A DNA stretch of 64,000 nt from Calidifontibacillus oryziterrae (GCF_000331575.1 NZ_KB223527.1:1151842-1215841); one strand, 5' to 3'; shown: positions 37,966-49,374, counted from the stretch's first letter. A program made the numbers and translations. Notes: generated by a model not told the origin, from the letters alone.

Positions 37966-39377
37966 ATAGATCCCCCTAAAGCAGATAGCATCGGTCTGAA
38001 TTTCATCTCTGTTTCCTGATATTCACTTATCGGGTCAGAATCTCCAACAAGACCACAACCGGCGAACAAAGAAGCTTCATTACCTTGGATAAGACCTGAA
38101 CGAATTGCCACAGCAAATTCACCATTTCCGTCCCCATCGAGCCAGCCTACTGGCCCTGCATACAAGCCACGGTCTAATGATTCAAGTTCACGAATCCTTT
38201 GCAATGCTCGTTCGCGCGGATAACCACCTAAAGCTGGTGTAGGGTGGAGCTTTTCAACTAGAGTTAACAAGGAAACCCCTTGTTTAACTTGTCCAATGAC
38301 TGGCGTATATAAATGTTGAATATCTCTTACTTTGTATAGTATTGGCTGGCTTGGTACTTCTACTTTTTCACAGCCTTGCAAAAAAGCCCCCTTGATTGCT
38401 CGAACGACAACTTCATGTTCAATAAGATTTTTTTCATCAGTTAATAGTTCATGGCCTAAAATATCGTCCTCAGCTTCAGAGGTCCCTCGGGCAATTGAGC
38501 CGGCTAAACACGTTGTGAATGCCTGATTTCCTTCTTTTTTAATTAACCGCTCCGGAGATGCTCCAATAAAACAATCGGGGCCGCTCTCAATAGCAAAAAT
38601 ATAGCTTGATGGCTGTTCTTGCTTAAGCTGTTGTAATATTAGTTCAATCGAAAATCGTTCTATTATACTTTTCACACGTATTTCCCTTGCTAAAACAACC
38701 TTTTCAATTTCATGGTTACGAATTTCAGTTGTTATTTGCTTTACAGCTGCTAGCCATTCCTCTTTTGCAACCTCTTCGATGGTTAATGGGTTTGCTAATG
38801 GGCTATTTAAAACTTGACCGAGCGGCAAGCTGTTAGCCTGTATTAAATAGTTTTGCTCATCCAATAATTGAGATGTTACTTGTTGAGTGTTTGTATTTGG
38901 ATGAACGACCATATTAATTGTAAGCCATACATCGTTGTTTTTAATGGTTAATAAATGTTTAGGAACAGTCATTTTCACATTAGGAAAATGTCTCCATAAC
39001 GTTGATTTCTTTTTTACTGGATCAAAGGAAAATGCACCCATCAACACAGGGCCTACCCCAGATATTTTTGTGACAGGATCAACTACACTATGCGTTAAAA
39101 GTTGCAACCAATCTTGTTCAAGTTTTTTAAAATCATTATCTGTATTTGCATCAAATATATAGCTATCACCAATTCCGACTAATATAAATTGTCCGTTTGG
39201 ATCTGACCAAAATGTTCTTTGCCAAGCATTCCCACGGGCAAAAAAAGCTATCGGATCAATTTCATTGGAATTAAAATGAATACTGTGACTTACTAAAATA
39301 GAGCGAGATAGAGCCTTTGCTTGTTCAACTCCAATAGCTATATTATCGTGTAACCCTTGATGCTGAATTGTAATCAC
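37962..39377 (-). CDS. menF: Isochorismate synthase MenF
   Basis: Chorismate-to-isochorismate isomerase, the first committed step of menaquinone synthesis; 471 residues. The chorismate-binding domain shows EKVVLAREI, FIGASPERLI, TCLAGSIARGTSEAEDD and HPTPALGGYPRERA. The GTG at 39377 is chosen because GGGGGGAGAAATA stands before it and the length then equals B. subtilis MenF; the open frame extends 9 codons upstream. Confidence 0.94.
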   Translation of the reverse strand: MITIQHQGLHDNIAIGVEQAKALSRSILVSHSIHFNSNEIDPIAFFARGNAWQRTFWSDPNGQFILVGIGDSYIFDANTDNDFKKLEQDWLQLLTHSVVDPVTKISGVGPVLMGAFSFDPVKKKSTLWRHFPNVKMTVPKHLLTIKNNDVWLTINMVVHPNTNTQQVTSQLLDEQNYLIQANSLPLGQVLNSPLANPLTIEEVAKEEWLAAVKQITTEIRNHEIEKVVLAREIRVKSIIERFSIELILQQLKQEQPSSYIFAIESGPDCFIGASPERLIKKEGNQAFTTCLAGSIARGTSEAEDDILGHELLTDEKNLIEHEVVVRAIKGAFLQGCEKVEVPSQPILYKVRDIQHLYTPVIGQVKQGVSLLTLVEKLHPTPALGGYPRERALQRIRELESLDRGLYAGPVGWLDGDGNGEFAVAIRSGLIQGNEASLFAGCGLVGDSDPISEYQETEMKFRPMLSALGGSI

Positions 39378-39715
39378 TATTTCTCCCCCCAAAAAACGTA
39401 CCATTCTTAATTGAAACTTATTTTAATATATATCATTGATTTTTTAGTGCCAGATTTTTTTCATATCAAAATTTTTTTCATATCAATAAGAAGTATAACG
39501 GTCTATTTGTATAATATCTAGTTTAACCTTATTTCTCACCCTAAACCAATAGAAAAACTGTAAAAGTTGTACAAAAACTTCAATTTATGCATAATCACTA
39601 AAAACCATTGACACTTCCGTTTCCTTTTCCTAAACTAAAATTTGAACAAACGGTGAAAGTAGGCTTATTTATTCTGTTGTTCTGTTGGTTCTTGATTTTT
39701 GAAGGGGGCTATTGA
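39378..39715. other. Divergent menF-menA promoter region
   Basis: The region holds a near-consensus rightward promoter for menA: TTGACA at 39608-39613, a 17-bp spacer and TAAACT at 39631-39636. A short direct repeat ATTTTTTTCATATCAA occurs twice around 39450-39487. No small gene is seen. Confidence 0.6.
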
Positions 39716-40660
39716 ATGGAAGCAAAAATTCCAACTAAAGATCCATTTATTAATAAAGACAAACAAACTCCCCATAATTGGCAAGTTTGGTATCGATCAT
39801 TAAGACCACATACATTAACTGCATCTTTCGTTCCGGTAGCAATTGGTACTGCTTTAGCATTACAGGATGGAGAAATTAAAATCTCCTTATTCTTAGCAAT
39901 GCTTATTGCAAGTATGCTCATTCAGGCAGCTACTAATATGTTTAATGAATATTATGATTACAAACGAGGGTTAGACAACGAGGAGTCCGTTGGTATCGGA
40001 GGAACAATCGTTAGAGATGGAATTGCACCTAAGACAGTTCTAACTGTTGCTTTATGCTTTTTTGCTATTTCGCTACTATTAGGTGTTTATATTTGCGCTA
40101 ACTCTAGCTGGTGGATTGCAGTTATTGGTATATTGGGTATGATAACTGGATATTTTTACACAGGTGGACCTTATCCTATTGCGTATTCGCCATTTGGTGA
40201 AATCGTTGCCGGATTTTTTATGGGAGTTATAATTATCCTTATTTCATATTTTATCCAAACAGCAACTATTTCATACAATAGTGTACTAATTTCGATTCCA
40301 ATCTCCATTCTAGTCGGGGCGATCCTGCTTTCAAACAATATTCGTGATTTAGATGGAGACAAAAAAAGCGGCCGCCGAACATTAGCAATTTTGCTTGGCC
40401 GCGAAAAAGCAATTCTCTTTTTAGCTGGAATGTTTGTTGTATCATATGGCTGGATCATTATACTAATGGGTATCGAAATCGTGTCACCATGGCTTTTATT
40501 AGTGTTTGCAAGCTTGCCAAAGGCGATAAAAGCAATTCGCGTTTTCAAAGCAAATACATTACCAATAAAAATGATGCCCGCAATGGTAGCAACTGCCCAA
40601 ACAAATACGCAATTCGGTTTTCTAGTAGCCATCGGATTGTTATTAGGCTATTGGGTATAA
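39716..40660 (+). CDS. menA: 1,4-Dihydroxy-2-naphthoate polyprenyltransferase MenA
   Basis: Membrane prenyltransferase of the UbiA superfamily, 314 residues, attaching the isoprenoid tail to the naphthoate ring. The two Asp-rich motifs are NMFNEYYDYKRGLDN and NNIRDLDGDKKSGRRT. About eight membrane segments are evident. GAAGGGGGCTATTGA precedes the ATG. Transcribed away from menF, as in B. subtilis. Confidence 0.95.
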   Translation: MEAKIPTKDPFINKDKQTPHNWQVWYRSLRPHTLTASFVPVAIGTALALQDGEIKISLFLAMLIASMLIQAATNMFNEYYDYKRGLDNEESVGIGGTIVRDGIAPKTVLTVALCFFAISLLLGVYICANSSWWIAVIGILGMITGYFYTGGPYPIAYSPFGEIVAGFFMGVIIILISYFIQTATISYNSVLISIPISILVGAILLSNNIRDLDGDKKSGRRTLAILLGREKAILFLAGMFVVSYGWIIILMGIEIVSPWLLLVFASLPKAIKAIRVFKANTLPIKMMPAMVATAQTNTQFGFLVAIGLLLGYWV

Positions 40661-40686
40661 ACAATAGGTGTTCATAACGATAAAGT

Positions 40687-40725
40687 CGATAAAGTATACG
40701 GTTTTAAAAATCGTATGCTTTTTTT
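40687..40725 (+). terminator. Terminator of menA
   Basis: Stem AGTATACG / CGTATGCT (one G-U type pair) with a T-run TTTTTTTT. Confidence 0.8.
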
Positions 40726-40791
40726 TATTGTGTTCATACTAATTATTGAAGAAATACCTTTAGAATACACAAGCGAAAGGGGAGCTTTACA

Positions 40792-41541
40792 ATGCTTACT
40801 CCTAATGAGCTTTCTGCTTTCAAATCCATCTTGTTACATCGAAAAGACGAAATACAAAAGGAGCTAGAGGCAACAGATTACTTTCAAACAAAACAGTCAC
40901 ACGTACAGGATTCGGTTGGTGAATTATCACGATATGATAATCATCCTGGTGATACGGGTACTGAACTTTATGAGCGTGAAAAGGATATCGCACTTGTTGA
41001 GCATTATGAAAAGGAATTAAAAGATATTACCCACGCGTTAGAAAATATTGAAAAAGGTGCGTACGGGAAGTGTGAAACATGTGATAAAGATATCTCTCTC
41101 GAACGATTAAAAGCATTACCTACCGCAACTCATTGTGTGGAACATAGCCCCGACCAAAATGTATCCCATCGTCGTCCAGTTGAAGAGGAAGTTTTGATTC
41201 CAGCTTACGGCAAGTTTGAATACGATGAAAAGGATGCCACTCTTTATGATGCTGAAGACGCATGGCAGGATGTTTCAAGATTCGGTTCATCTGAATCCCC
41301 ATCCGATTTCTTTGATCAAAGTATATTGGATTATAATGATATCGTTGTTGAAGAAGATGAAAGAATCGGTTATGTAGAGGATATCGAAAGCTTCGTTGGC
41401 ACTGATATAGAAGGTAACAATATTCAAATTTATCCTAATGCTGTGCATCAAGCATATGAGGAACAATTAGACTCAGAAGGAATTGTCTCTGCCGTTGGGA
41501 ACATTGGACATCCTGAACTAGAATCATTTGATGATGAATAA
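40792..41541 (+). CDS. yteA: YteA, TraR/DksA-type zinc-finger sporulation protein
   Basis: A 249-residue acidic protein of the YteA family. The N-terminal helical hairpin leads into GKCETCDKDISLERLKALPT then HCVEHS, a DksA-type finger in which the fourth ligand appears to be His rather than Cys. DNHPGDTGTELYEREKDIAL is the conserved TraR/DksA-like stretch. The C-terminal 130 residues are acidic with no known domain. Placed next to menA as in B. subtilis. Exact role in sporulation is not established. Confidence 0.85.
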   Translation: MLTPNELSAFKSILLHRKDEIQKELEATDYFQTKQSHVQDSVGELSRYDNHPGDTGTELYEREKDIALVEHYEKELKDITHALENIEKGAYGKCETCDKDISLERLKALPTATHCVEHSPDQNVSHRRPVEEEVLIPAYGKFEYDEKDATLYDAEDAWQDVSRFGSSESPSDFFDQSILDYNDIVVEEDERIGYVEDIESFVGTDIEGNNIQIYPNAVHQAYEEQLDSEGIVSAVGNIGHPELESFDDE

Positions 41542-41557
41542 AGATCTCTTCCCCTCT

Positions 41558-41600
41558 TACCCTTGGTTGTAGCATAATACTTCCAAGGGCTTTATTTTTA
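41558..41600 (+). terminator. Terminator of yteA
   Basis: CCCTTGG / CCAAGGG stem with a 14-base loop followed by CTTTATTTTTA. Confidence 0.7.
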
Positions 41601-41658
41601 TTTGGTGGCTGTGTTAAAGCGCAATGTTGATTTTTATATTTATATTGATTGTAGCGAC

Positions 41659-41756
41659 GGGCGGCGACTCCAGCGGGAATAGCATGAGCTGAAGATCCCG
41701 CAGACGAGTTTACGAGTCGAGGAAGCTGAAGCCGTGCCCGCTGAAAGCGTCCGCCC
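41659..41756. repeat. GC-rich Bacillaceae intergenic repeat (REP-like)
   Basis: A 98-bp GC-rich block starting GGGCGGCGACTCCAGCGGGA and ending AAAGCGTCCGCCC in an AT-rich gap. Ends GGGCGG / CCGCCC are inverted, and inner pieces (GCGGGA with TCCCGC; GACTCC-type arms) can pair. I recall highly similar blocks scattered through many Bacillus-type genomes; only one copy is in this window. Confidence 0.7.
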
Positions 41757-41897
41757 ATAGCGAAAATCAACAACCGAGTTTAACAGAGCCTATTTGGTAA
41801 AAAGGATGTGTTATATATCCAAAATAAACCAAGCATATTGATTCCAAATCATGTATAGTTAACTTGTAAATAAATTTCTTCGATTGGAGGATTTTCC

Positions 41898-42689
41898 ATG
41901 AATTCCCACGAAATTGAATACAAAATTTACGGCGATGACATGCAGTTTGTTGAGGTAGAATTAGACCCTGGAGAAAGTACAATTGCAGAAGCAGGGGCAA
42001 TGATGATGTTTGAAGAAGGGATTGGGATGGAAACTATCTTTGGCGATGGTTCATCCTCATCAGAGCAAGGGTTATTTGGTAAATTATTAGGTGCTGGAAA
42101 ACGTGTTCTAACTGGCGAAAGTCTGTTTATGACTGTATTTACGAATCAAAGTCAAGCAGTTAAACATGTTTCATTTGCCGGACCATATCCTGGAAAAATA
42201 ATCCCAGTCGATTTAAGTTTGCTAAATGGGAAAATTATTTGTCAAAAAGATGCCTTTTTATGTGCAGCGAAAGGAGTCTCAGTGGGTATAGAGTTTCAAC
42301 GCAAGCTAGGTGCAGGCTTTTTTGGCGGCGAAGGTTTTATTATGCAAAAGCTAGAAGGCGATGGTTTAGCCTTCCTTCACGCTGGTGGAACAATTTATCG
42401 GAAAGAACTTCAGCCCGGTGAGCGACTAAAAATTGATACCGGCTGTTTAGTAGCGATGACAAGGAACGTAAACTATAATATCGAATTTGTTGGCAAGGTT
42501 AAGTCTGCTTTCTTCGGTGGTGAAGGATTATTCTTTGCAACAGTCGAAGGTCCTGGTACAGTTTGGATTCAATCGTTACCATTCAGCCGACTTGCTGATC
42601 GAATTTTTGCTGCCGCACCAAGCAATGGTGGGCAAACACGAGGAGAAGGAAGCGTATTAGGTGGACTATCAAATCTTTTTGAAAGATAA
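41898..42689 (+). CDS. AIM24 / TIGR00266 family protein
   Basis: A 263-residue beta-rich protein of the TIGR00266 (AIM24) family. Signature-like stretches: [37 protein letters not shown], and two copies of a FFGGEGF/FFGGEGL motif. No signal peptide or membrane segment. Biochemical function is unknown; structures of relatives are double beta-sandwiches. GGAGGATTTTCC precedes the ATG. It shares a bidirectional terminator with the convergent stress protein gene. Confidence 0.85.
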   Translation: MNSHEIEYKIYGDDMQFVEVELDPGESTIAEAGAMMMFEEGIGMETIFGDGSSSSEQGLFGKLLGAGKRVLTGESLFMTVFTNQSQAVKHVSFAGPYPGKIIPVDLSLLNGKIICQKDAFLCAAKGVSVGIEFQRKLGAGFFGGEGFIMQKLEGDGLAFLHAGGTIYRKELQPGERLKIDTGCLVAMTRNVNYNIEFVGKVKSAFFGGEGLFFATVEGPGTVWIQSLPFSRLADRIFAAAPSNGGQTRGEGSVLGGLSNLFER

Positions 42690-42698
42690 AAAATAGGA

Positions 42699-42730
42699 TA
42701 AAAGGGACTGCGCAAATGCAGTCCCTTTAA
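42699..42730. terminator. Bidirectional terminator, AIM24 gene and uspA-type gene
   Basis: AAAGGGACTGC-GCAAAT-GCAGTCCCTTT, 11-bp perfect stem with A- and T-runs on either side. Confidence 0.93.
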
Positions 42731-42735
42731 CTTGT

Positions 42736-43176
42736 TTATTTTACAATAAATACTGGGCAATGAGCACGCTGTACAACGAAATGACTTGTACTTCCTAAAA
42801 ACAGCTCTGCAAATGCATTTAATCCGCGGCTACCCATAACAATTAGATCACAATTACTATTCTTCGCATATTCAATAATCATTCTGCCCGGATTCCCTTC
42901 CAAAACAACTGTCGTTGCTTTATTAGGAAGATCCTTCATTTTTTCCATTGCACCTTGCAGTAACTTCTCAGTATTCTTTCTTAACTCATCGATTAATTCT
43001 TGACTGTATATACCATAGCTACCCATTGAAGCAGCTGAAGGTGGATTTGAAACAGCAACAACAAATAATTCAATTCTTTCGTCTTGTTTTGCTAATGTAA
43101 TCGCCATATCTAATGCTTTCTCACTTAACTCTGATCCATCATGAGCTACTAGAATTCTAGAGTAAAACGTTAACAT
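42736..43176 (-). CDS. Universal stress protein (UspA family)
   Basis: A 146-residue UspA-fold protein. ILVAHDGSELSEKALDMA opens the domain and MGSRGLNAFAELFLGSTSHF gives the ATP-binding motif G-2x-G-9x-G(S/T). It is therefore of the nucleotide-binding type. The ATG at 43176 (MLTFYSRIL) follows GGAGTG at 8 bases; an in-frame GTG three codons upstream is less likely. Physiological role unknown. Confidence 0.88.
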   Translation of the reverse strand: MLTFYSRILVAHDGSELSEKALDMAITLAKQDERIELFVVAVSNPPSAASMGSYGIYSQELIDELRKNTEKLLQGAMEKMKDLPNKATTVVLEGNPGRMIIEYAKNSNCDLIVMGSRGLNAFAELFLGSTSHFVVQRAHCPVFIVK

Positions 43177-43276
43177 TTTTATCACTCCATTTCTTCATTC
43201 TTTAATTTATTATACTATGAAAATACATAGAAAAAACTGAATTAATAGTAAATTTTCCTAAAAAATTGTCACAATC

Positions 43277-45676
43277 TTATTGTTTACTACTATGAATCTT
43301 CCAAATTTCATCAGCGTATTCTTTAATCGTCCTATCACTTGAAAAACGTCCTGATTTCGCAATATTAATAATACTTTTCTCTAGCCAGCTGTTCTGATCA
43401 TTATATGCAGCACCTAACTTTTCATGTGTATGAACGTAGGAATGGAAATCTTTTAAAACAAAATACTCATCATTTTGAACTAGTAGTGAATCATAAATAG
43501 TTTCAAACTCTTGACTAGTGACTGAGAAAAACCCACCTACTAGCTGATCGATCACTTGATGTAGGTACTTATTATGATGGTAGTACTCGTGAGCACGATA
43601 GCCACCATTTCTTTGATAGGCTAATACTTGATCAGCTGTTAAACCGAAAGTATAAATATTATCTGAACCTACTTCTTCAAGGATTTCAACGTTTGCACCG
43701 TCTAATGTGCCAATCGTAATCGCACCATTCATCATGAATTTCATATTTCCTGTGCCAGATGCTTCTTTACTAGCTGTTGAAATTTGCTCACTAACATTGG
43801 CGGCCGGTATTATTTCTTCGGCAAGAGAGACACGGTAATTTTCCAAAAAGATAACCTTCAGCATCTCTTTTGTTTTCGGATCATTGTTCACTTTTACAGC
43901 TAATGTATTTATTAATTTAATAATTTTTTTTGCATAATAATAACCTGGAGATGCTTTCGCACCGAAAATAAAAGTTCGAGGTGTAATAGAAAAATTCGCG
44001 TCTTCCTTCAATCTGTTATATAAATACATAATGTGTAAAATATTTAAAAGCTGTCGTTTGTAAGCATGCAACCTTTTTACTTGGACATCAAAGATTGATT
44101 GTTCATCCACTACAATTCCAGTTAAACTTTTAATCCGTTTTGCTAAAGACCTCTTCTTACATTGCTTCACTTCGAAAATCTTATCTTGAAAACTCGCATC
44201 TTTTGCATAATCCATAAGTAGCGCTAATTTCTTGGGGTTAACAATCCATTCATCACCTATTGCATCTTTTATCGCACTAGTAAGCTCAGGATTTGCTTTC
44301 ATTAACCAACGGCGATGCGTAATTCCATTCGTCTTATTATTAAATTTATATGGATAAAATTCATAAAACATTTTCATTTCTCGTGATTTTAAAATATCTG
44401 TATGAATTTGAGCAACACCGTTAACGCTATGACTTCCGACAATGGCTAAGTGCGCCATTTTAATCATACCGTGAGCAATGATTGCCATCTCCTCAATCCG
44501 CTTCCAATTACCTGTATACTTCATCCATAGTTGTTTGCAAAATCGTTCATTTATTTCTTCGATGATCATATAAATTCGTGGTAATAATGGCTTAAATATT
44601 GAAGTTGGCCATTTCTCTAAAGCTTCTGATAATGTTGTATGATTCGTATATGAAATGGTGTGAGTCGTTATTTCCCATGCTTCTTCCCATCCAAAGCCAT
44701 GCTCATCCATCAATATTCTCATTAGTTCAGGAATTGCCAATACAGGATGTGTATCATTAACATGAATAGCCACTCTTTGATGAAACTGTAGTAAATCATA
44801 ATTATTTTTTAAATAGCTTCTAATAATACTTTGTAATCCAGCTGATACAAGAAAGTACTGTTGTTTTAAGCGAAGTATCTTCCCATCTATATGAGAATCA
44901 TCTGGGTAAAGAAATTCGGAAATTGCTTCAGTTTCACGTTTATATTTCATTACGTCACCTTTATCAGGCCGAAATTGAGATGGTTCTGCACTCCAAAGTC
45001 TTAACGTATTAACAACTTTGTTTTGATAGCCTATAACAGGCATATCATAAGGTACGGCCGTGACTGTTTCTGCATTAACATGATGGAACATTAATTGCCC
45101 ATTATGTGAAACTTGAACTTCACCACCAAATTTAACCTCAATTGAGTGGCTAGCTTTCCGTATTTCCCATACGTTTCCATTTCTAAGCCATTGCTCTGGA
45201 AGCTCCACTTGATAACCATCTACAATTTTCTGATCAAATAATCCATGCTTATAACGAATACCCACCCCATGACCGGGTAGACTTAGTGATGCTAGTGAAT
45301 CCAAAAAACAGGCAGCCAAACGTCCAAGTCCACCATTACCTAACCCAGCATCAACTTCTTGCTCTTCAAGCTCAATCAAGTCTACTCCTAACTCTTTTAG
45401 GCCGACTTCAATTATGTCTCGAACACCTAAATTTAATAAATTACTTCCTAGTAATCTACCAAGTAGGAATTCTATTGAAAAATAGTACGCTTGTTTTTTT
45501 TGATTCGAACGATAAAATTCATTCGTTTCTATCCAATCATGGCTTACAAATTCACGGACGAGTTGACCTAAAGTATTATACTGCTCCTGTAGTGTCGATT
45601 CCGCAAAGCTTTTACTATACATTTTTTCAAACTTTTCTAAAAAACGTTGTTTAAAAGCCTCCTTGCTAGAGAACAT
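43277..45676 (-). CDS. glgP: Glycogen phosphorylase
   Basis: Releases glucose-1-phosphate from glycogen; 799 residues. The pyridoxal phosphate Lys lies in EASGTGNMKFMMNGA near residue 640, the family signature. DAGLGNGGLGRLAACFLDS and NDTHPVLAIPELMR are other hallmarks. Final gene of the glgBCDAP operon. Confidence 0.97.
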   Translation of the reverse strand: MFSSKEAFKQRFLEKFEKMYSKSFAESTLQEQYNTLGQLVREFVSHDWIETNEFYRSNQKKQAYYFSIEFLLGRLLGSNLLNLGVRDIIEVGLKELGVDLIELEEQEVDAGLGNGGLGRLAACFLDSLASLSLPGHGVGIRYKHGLFDQKIVDGYQVELPEQWLRNGNVWEIRKASHSIEVKFGGEVQVSHNGQLMFHHVNAETVTAVPYDMPVIGYQNKVVNTLRLWSAEPSQFRPDKGDVMKYKRETEAISEFLYPDDSHIDGKILRLKQQYFLVSAGLQSIIRSYLKNNYDLLQFHQRVAIHVNDTHPVLAIPELMRILMDEHGFGWEEAWEITTHTISYTNHTTLSEALEKWPTSIFKPLLPRIYMIIEEINERFCKQLWMKYTGNWKRIEEMAIIAHGMIKMAHLAIVGSHSVNGVAQIHTDILKSREMKMFYEFYPYKFNNKTNGITHRRWLMKANPELTSAIKDAIGDEWIVNPKKLALLMDYAKDASFQDKIFEVKQCKKRSLAKRIKSLTGIVVDEQSIFDVQVKRLHAYKRQLLNILHIMYLYNRLKEDANFSITPRTFIFGAKASPGYYYAKKIIKLINTLAVKVNNDPKTKEMLKVIFLENYRVSLAEEIIPAANVSEQISTASKEASGTGNMKFMMNGAITIGTLDGANVEILEEVGSDNIYTFGLTADQVLAYQRNGGYRAHEYYHHNKYLHQVIDQLVGGFFSVTSQEFETIYDSLLVQNDEYFVLKDFHSYVHTHEKLGAAYNDQNSWLEKSIINIAKSGRFSSDRTIKEYADEIWKIHSSKQ

Positions 45677-45744
45677 TACTTTCTCCCCTTTTCCCCAAAC
45701 TATTCATCTTCAATATTTCTGCTAGATTAGCGAATAGTCATTTT

Positions 45745-47175
45745 TTAGCCTTGCATTTTGTTATACAACTGATAATATTCGTTAGCTGACTTTGACCAGC
45801 TGTAATCGTACGACATTGCAGTTTTCATTAGATGACTCCACTTCCCTTTTTGATGATAAAACCACAGTGCTCTTTCAATTGTATATAGCATATCATGGGC
45901 ATTAAAATTGTGAAAACTAAAACCGTTGCCTTCACCTGTCACCTCGTTGAAGGAATGAACTGTGTCATTCAGTCCACCCGTTTCACGAACTATCGGTATC
46001 GTTCCGTAGCTTAACGCAATGAGTTGGCTAAGGCCACAAGGCTCAAATTTTGAAGGCATAAGAAATATATCACTACCCGCATAAATTTGATGAGCCATCT
46101 CTTCATTAAAACCGATGTAAGACCGAACCTTATCGTGATATTGCCACTCCATTGCCCGGAAGAAATGCTCAAATTCATTATCCCCAGTACCTAAAACGAT
46201 AAATTGGACATCGTTCCTTATTATTTCATGGAAAACCCTTTTTATTAAATCTAGGCCTTTTTGTTTTGTTAATCGAGAGATAATCGCAATTATCGGTTTA
46301 TTTCCAATAACTTCAAGTCCAAGTCTCTCTTGTAAATTCGCCTTGTTCTTTTCTTTCTTTTCAATCGTCTTCTTATCATAGTTCTCAATGATATAGCGAT
46401 CGGTCTGTGGATTATAAATATCGGAGTCAATACCATTTAAAATCCCGACCAATACTGCTTGCCGTGAGCGAAGAAGACCGTCAAGCTTTTCACCATAATA
46501 TGGAGTTTGAATTTCATCTCGGTATGTAGGACTAACGGTAGTAATGAAATCTGAAGATACAATTGCAGCCTTCATAAAATTTACACAACCGTAAAATTCG
46601 AGCTGATCTGTTGTAAAATAACGATCATCTAAATTTAATAAATCCCCAAGAATTCCTCTTGGAAAAATTCCTTGAAATTGTAGATTATGAATTGTAAAAA
46701 TAGTACGAATGTGCCTATATGGTTCAGACCATCTATATTCAGCATTTAACAAAAACGGTATCATGCCCGTATGCCAATCATGACAGTGGATTATATCTGG
46801 CTGAAATTCCAAATGGGGAATTGCATTTAAAACTGCTCGACAAAAATACGAAAACCGTTCCCCATCATCATAATGTCCGTACATTGTATCCCGATTAAAA
46901 TAATATTCGTTATCAATAAAATAATAAATAATACCCTCATACTCTAGCTTTTCTATTCCACAATATTGATTTCTCCAACCTAATTGAACATTCAGTTCAC
47001 ATGCCTTTTCCATCTGATCTTTAAAATGTTGCTGGATCGTCCCATACTTTGGCATTATAACCCGAACATCACCGCAAAGCTTTTTAAGTTCCTTCGGCAA
47101 TGCCCCCGCAACATCAGCAAGTCCACCTGATTTAATAAAAGGCACACATTCAGATACAACAAATAATATGTTCAC
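45745..47175 (-). CDS. glgA: Glycogen synthase (ADP-glucose dependent)
   Basis: GT5 glycosyltransferase of 476 residues adding glucose from ADP-glucose to the chain. The N-terminal nucleotide-binding motif is [13 protein letters not shown] (KXGGL type). The C-terminal donor site has [19 protein letters not shown] with the catalytic Glu pair. Its ATG overlaps the glgD stop by 4 bases. Confidence 0.97.
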   Translation of the reverse strand: MNILFVVSECVPFIKSGGLADVAGALPKELKKLCGDVRVIMPKYGTIQQHFKDQMEKACELNVQLGWRNQYCGIEKLEYEGIIYYFIDNEYYFNRDTMYGHYDDGERFSYFCRAVLNAIPHLEFQPDIIHCHDWHTGMIPFLLNAEYRWSEPYRHIRTIFTIHNLQFQGIFPRGILGDLLNLDDRYFTTDQLEFYGCVNFMKAAIVSSDFITTVSPTYRDEIQTPYYGEKLDGLLRSRQAVLVGILNGIDSDIYNPQTDRYIIENYDKKTIEKKEKNKANLQERLGLEVIGNKPIIAIISRLTKQKGLDLIKRVFHEIIRNDVQFIVLGTGDNEFEHFFRAMEWQYHDKVRSYIGFNEEMAHQIYAGSDIFLMPSKFEPCGLSQLIALSYGTIPIVRETGGLNDTVHSFNEVTGEGNGFSFHNFNAHDMLYTIERALWFYHQKGKWSHLMKTAMSYDYSWSKSANEYYQLYNKMQG

Positions 47176-48203
47176 GAACTCATCAGCTCTCCTTGTATAC
47201 TGCTACCCTTTTGAATTACGACTGGTGATGATGCATCTCCGGTGATAACGACATCTTTTTTTATGATTACATCTTTATCAATAATAGCTCCATCCACATA
47301 TGCGCCAGCTTCAATTTGGCTTTTTTGCATAATAATACTATTTTTAACAACAGCATCTTTCCCAATCTTTACACCTCGGAAAATAATGCTATTTTCGACA
47401 TGACCCTCAATAATACTTCCATTAGCAATCTGTGCGTTTCTCACCATTGCTTCACTCATGTATCGCGTAGGCGGCTCATCCTTAACCTTTGTAAATATAG
47501 GATTATCCGGGTTAAATAATTCCTTCATTATTGCTGGCTGTAACAGATCTAAACTATGCTTGTAATAACATTGAATTGTATCAATCGTTACGGCATACCC
47601 GGAAAATTCATAATGATGGACATTAAGCTTTCGTGCAAACCTATCTAGAATATCCGACAGCGTACTATTTGGATCATTATTCGGAGATTCAATCAACTCC
47701 ATTAATAATGATGTTTTTAAAATGCACATATTTAAAGGTCTTCCACCTTTGAAAATTCTTGTAATATCCGCACCCGTTTCAATATGCTCCTTTAGAACAT
47801 TTTTATAATTGAGATTGCAAATTGTATTGCTACCTACAATAACCGCGTACTCTTGTGTGCTCCGGTAAAAATAATCTTTATGAAATTTCATGTAGTGGAA
47901 TACGCTCGCTAAATGATCTTTATCTGTATTAAATGGTGGCGGAAAGAAAAACAGCCCATCTCGTTTGCGGTTCAAATCCCAATCCTTACCTGAGCCTAAA
48001 TGGTCCATCAATGAGCGGTATTGATACTTCGGAAAAATCGCAACACTTTGAACGTCCGAGTTTACCAAATTTGATAAAGCAAAGTCTATTAATCGATATC
48101 GTCCGCCATATGGCACCGCTGCGAGAGACCGTACCATTGTAAGTTCTTGTAACCCACCAAAACTTGTCGTAGCATCAATAATACCTAACATTAAGTTTTT
48201 CAA
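47172..48203 (-). CDS. glgD: GlgD, regulatory-type subunit of ADP-glucose pyrophosphorylase
   Basis: Paralogue of GlgC, 343 residues. The nucleotidyltransferase domain is degenerate at the usual GGxGxRL loop ([18 protein letters not shown]), so it is probably non-catalytic. The C-terminus is a left-handed beta-helix of hexapeptide repeats ([20 protein letters not shown]). GlgC-GlgD heteromers are the usual active form in Bacillus. Confidence 0.95.
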   Translation of the reverse strand: MKNLMLGIIDATTSFGGLQELTMVRSLAAVPYGGRYRLIDFALSNLVNSDVQSVAIFPKYQYRSLMDHLGSGKDWDLNRKRDGLFFFPPPFNTDKDHLASVFHYMKFHKDYFYRSTQEYAVIVGSNTICNLNYKNVLKEHIETGADITRIFKGGRPLNMCILKTSLLMELIESPNNDPNSTLSDILDRFARKLNVHHYEFSGYAVTIDTIQCYYKHSLDLLQPAIMKELFNPDNPIFTKVKDEPPTRYMSEAMVRNAQIANGSIIEGHVENSIIFRGVKIGKDAVVKNSIIMQKSQIEAGAYVDGAIIDKDVIIKKDVVITGDASSPVVIQKGSSIQGELMSS

Positions 48204-48215
48204 TCCCCATCCCCC

Positions 48216-49355
48216 TTAACAGTTTATTTTCTCTTCTGCAACCAACACAACCTGCCCCTTCTTTTCAGGTGTAATGACCCGACCTTCCTCAATGACCATG
48301 TCACTTGCAACGATTGCATTTTCAATTCGGCAATTTTCTCCAATTTTAACTCCTGGCATAATAACTGAATCTTTTATAATTGAGCCTAGTCCAACGTCAA
48401 CGCCAGGAAATAGAACAGAATGTAGTACTGTCCCATAGACCATACACCCTTCATTCACCATCGATCTATTTACGATCCCCGTCGGCGAAATGTAATGTGG
48501 CGGCTGATTTGGATTGACGGAATAGATCCGCCATTGATGATCATTTAAATCAAGCTCAGGCTTCTCCTCTAATAAATCCATGTTGGCTTCCCACAAGCTT
48601 TTTACCGTTCCAACGTCTTTCCAATATCCTTTAAAAGGATAGGCAAATAGCTTTAAACCTTCCTCAAGCATATGCGGAATGACATCCTTTCCGAAATCAT
48701 GGCTAGAATCTGAATTTCGGTCGTCCATTTCCAAAAATTCTTTTAAAACTGACCACTTAAATATATAAATTCCCATCGAAGCTAAATTATTTTTTGGATG
48801 CTCTGGCTTTTCTTCAAACTCTACAATCTCAAGCTTTTCATTCGTATTCATAATCCCAAATCGACTAGCTTCATCCCAAGGAACTTCAATGACCGATATG
48901 GTTGCATCCGCATTCCTTTCAATATGATAATCTAGTAATTTAGAATAATCCATTTTATAAATGTGATCTCCTGATAGGACAAGAACATGCTCAGGATCGT
49001 AAAGATTAATATAATTTATATTTTGATAAATTGCATTAGCAGTACCTTTATACCACCTACCACCGTCTTGCTCCATATAAGGGGGTAATACTGTAACACC
49101 CCCATCTCTTCTGTCTAAATCCCACGCACTTCCGATACCAATATAAGAGTTTAATACTAGAGGCTTATACTGCGTTAATACTCCTACAGTAAATATTTGG
49201 GAGTTCGTGCAATTGCTTAATGGAAAATCAATGATTCGGTATTTTCCACCAAAAGATACAGCTGGTTTTGCTAGATTTTTTGTTAACAAGCTTAGACGGC
49301 TACCTTGCCCCCCAGCAAGTAGCATAGCAATGCATTTTTTTCTTCTCATAATCAA
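48216..49355 (-). CDS. glgC: Glucose-1-phosphate adenylyltransferase GlgC
   Basis: Catalytic subunit making ADP-glucose, 379 residues. The activation loop is [20 protein letters not shown], followed by [24 protein letters not shown] gives the metal Asp. A beta-helix tail follows. The TTG at 49355 is used because GGGGGC lies 7 bases upstream; an ATG two codons later is the alternative. Confidence 0.97.
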   Translation of the reverse strand: MIMRRKKCIAMLLAGGQGSRLSLLTKNLAKPAVSFGGKYRIIDFPLSNCTNSQIFTVGVLTQYKPLVLNSYIGIGSAWDLDRRDGGVTVLPPYMEQDGGRWYKGTANAIYQNINYINLYDPEHVLVLSGDHIYKMDYSKLLDYHIERNADATISVIEVPWDEASRFGIMNTNEKLEIVEFEEKPEHPKNNLASMGIYIFKWSVLKEFLEMDDRNSDSSHDFGKDVIPHMLEEGLKLFAYPFKGYWKDVGTVKSLWEANMDLLEEKPELDLNDHQWRIYSVNPNQPPHYISPTGIVNRSMVNEGCMVYGTVLHSVLFPGVDVGLGSIIKDSVIMPGVKIGENCRIENAIVASDMVIEEGRVITPEKKGQVVLVAEEKINC

Positions 49356-49374
49356 TTAATCGCCCCCTATTTAT

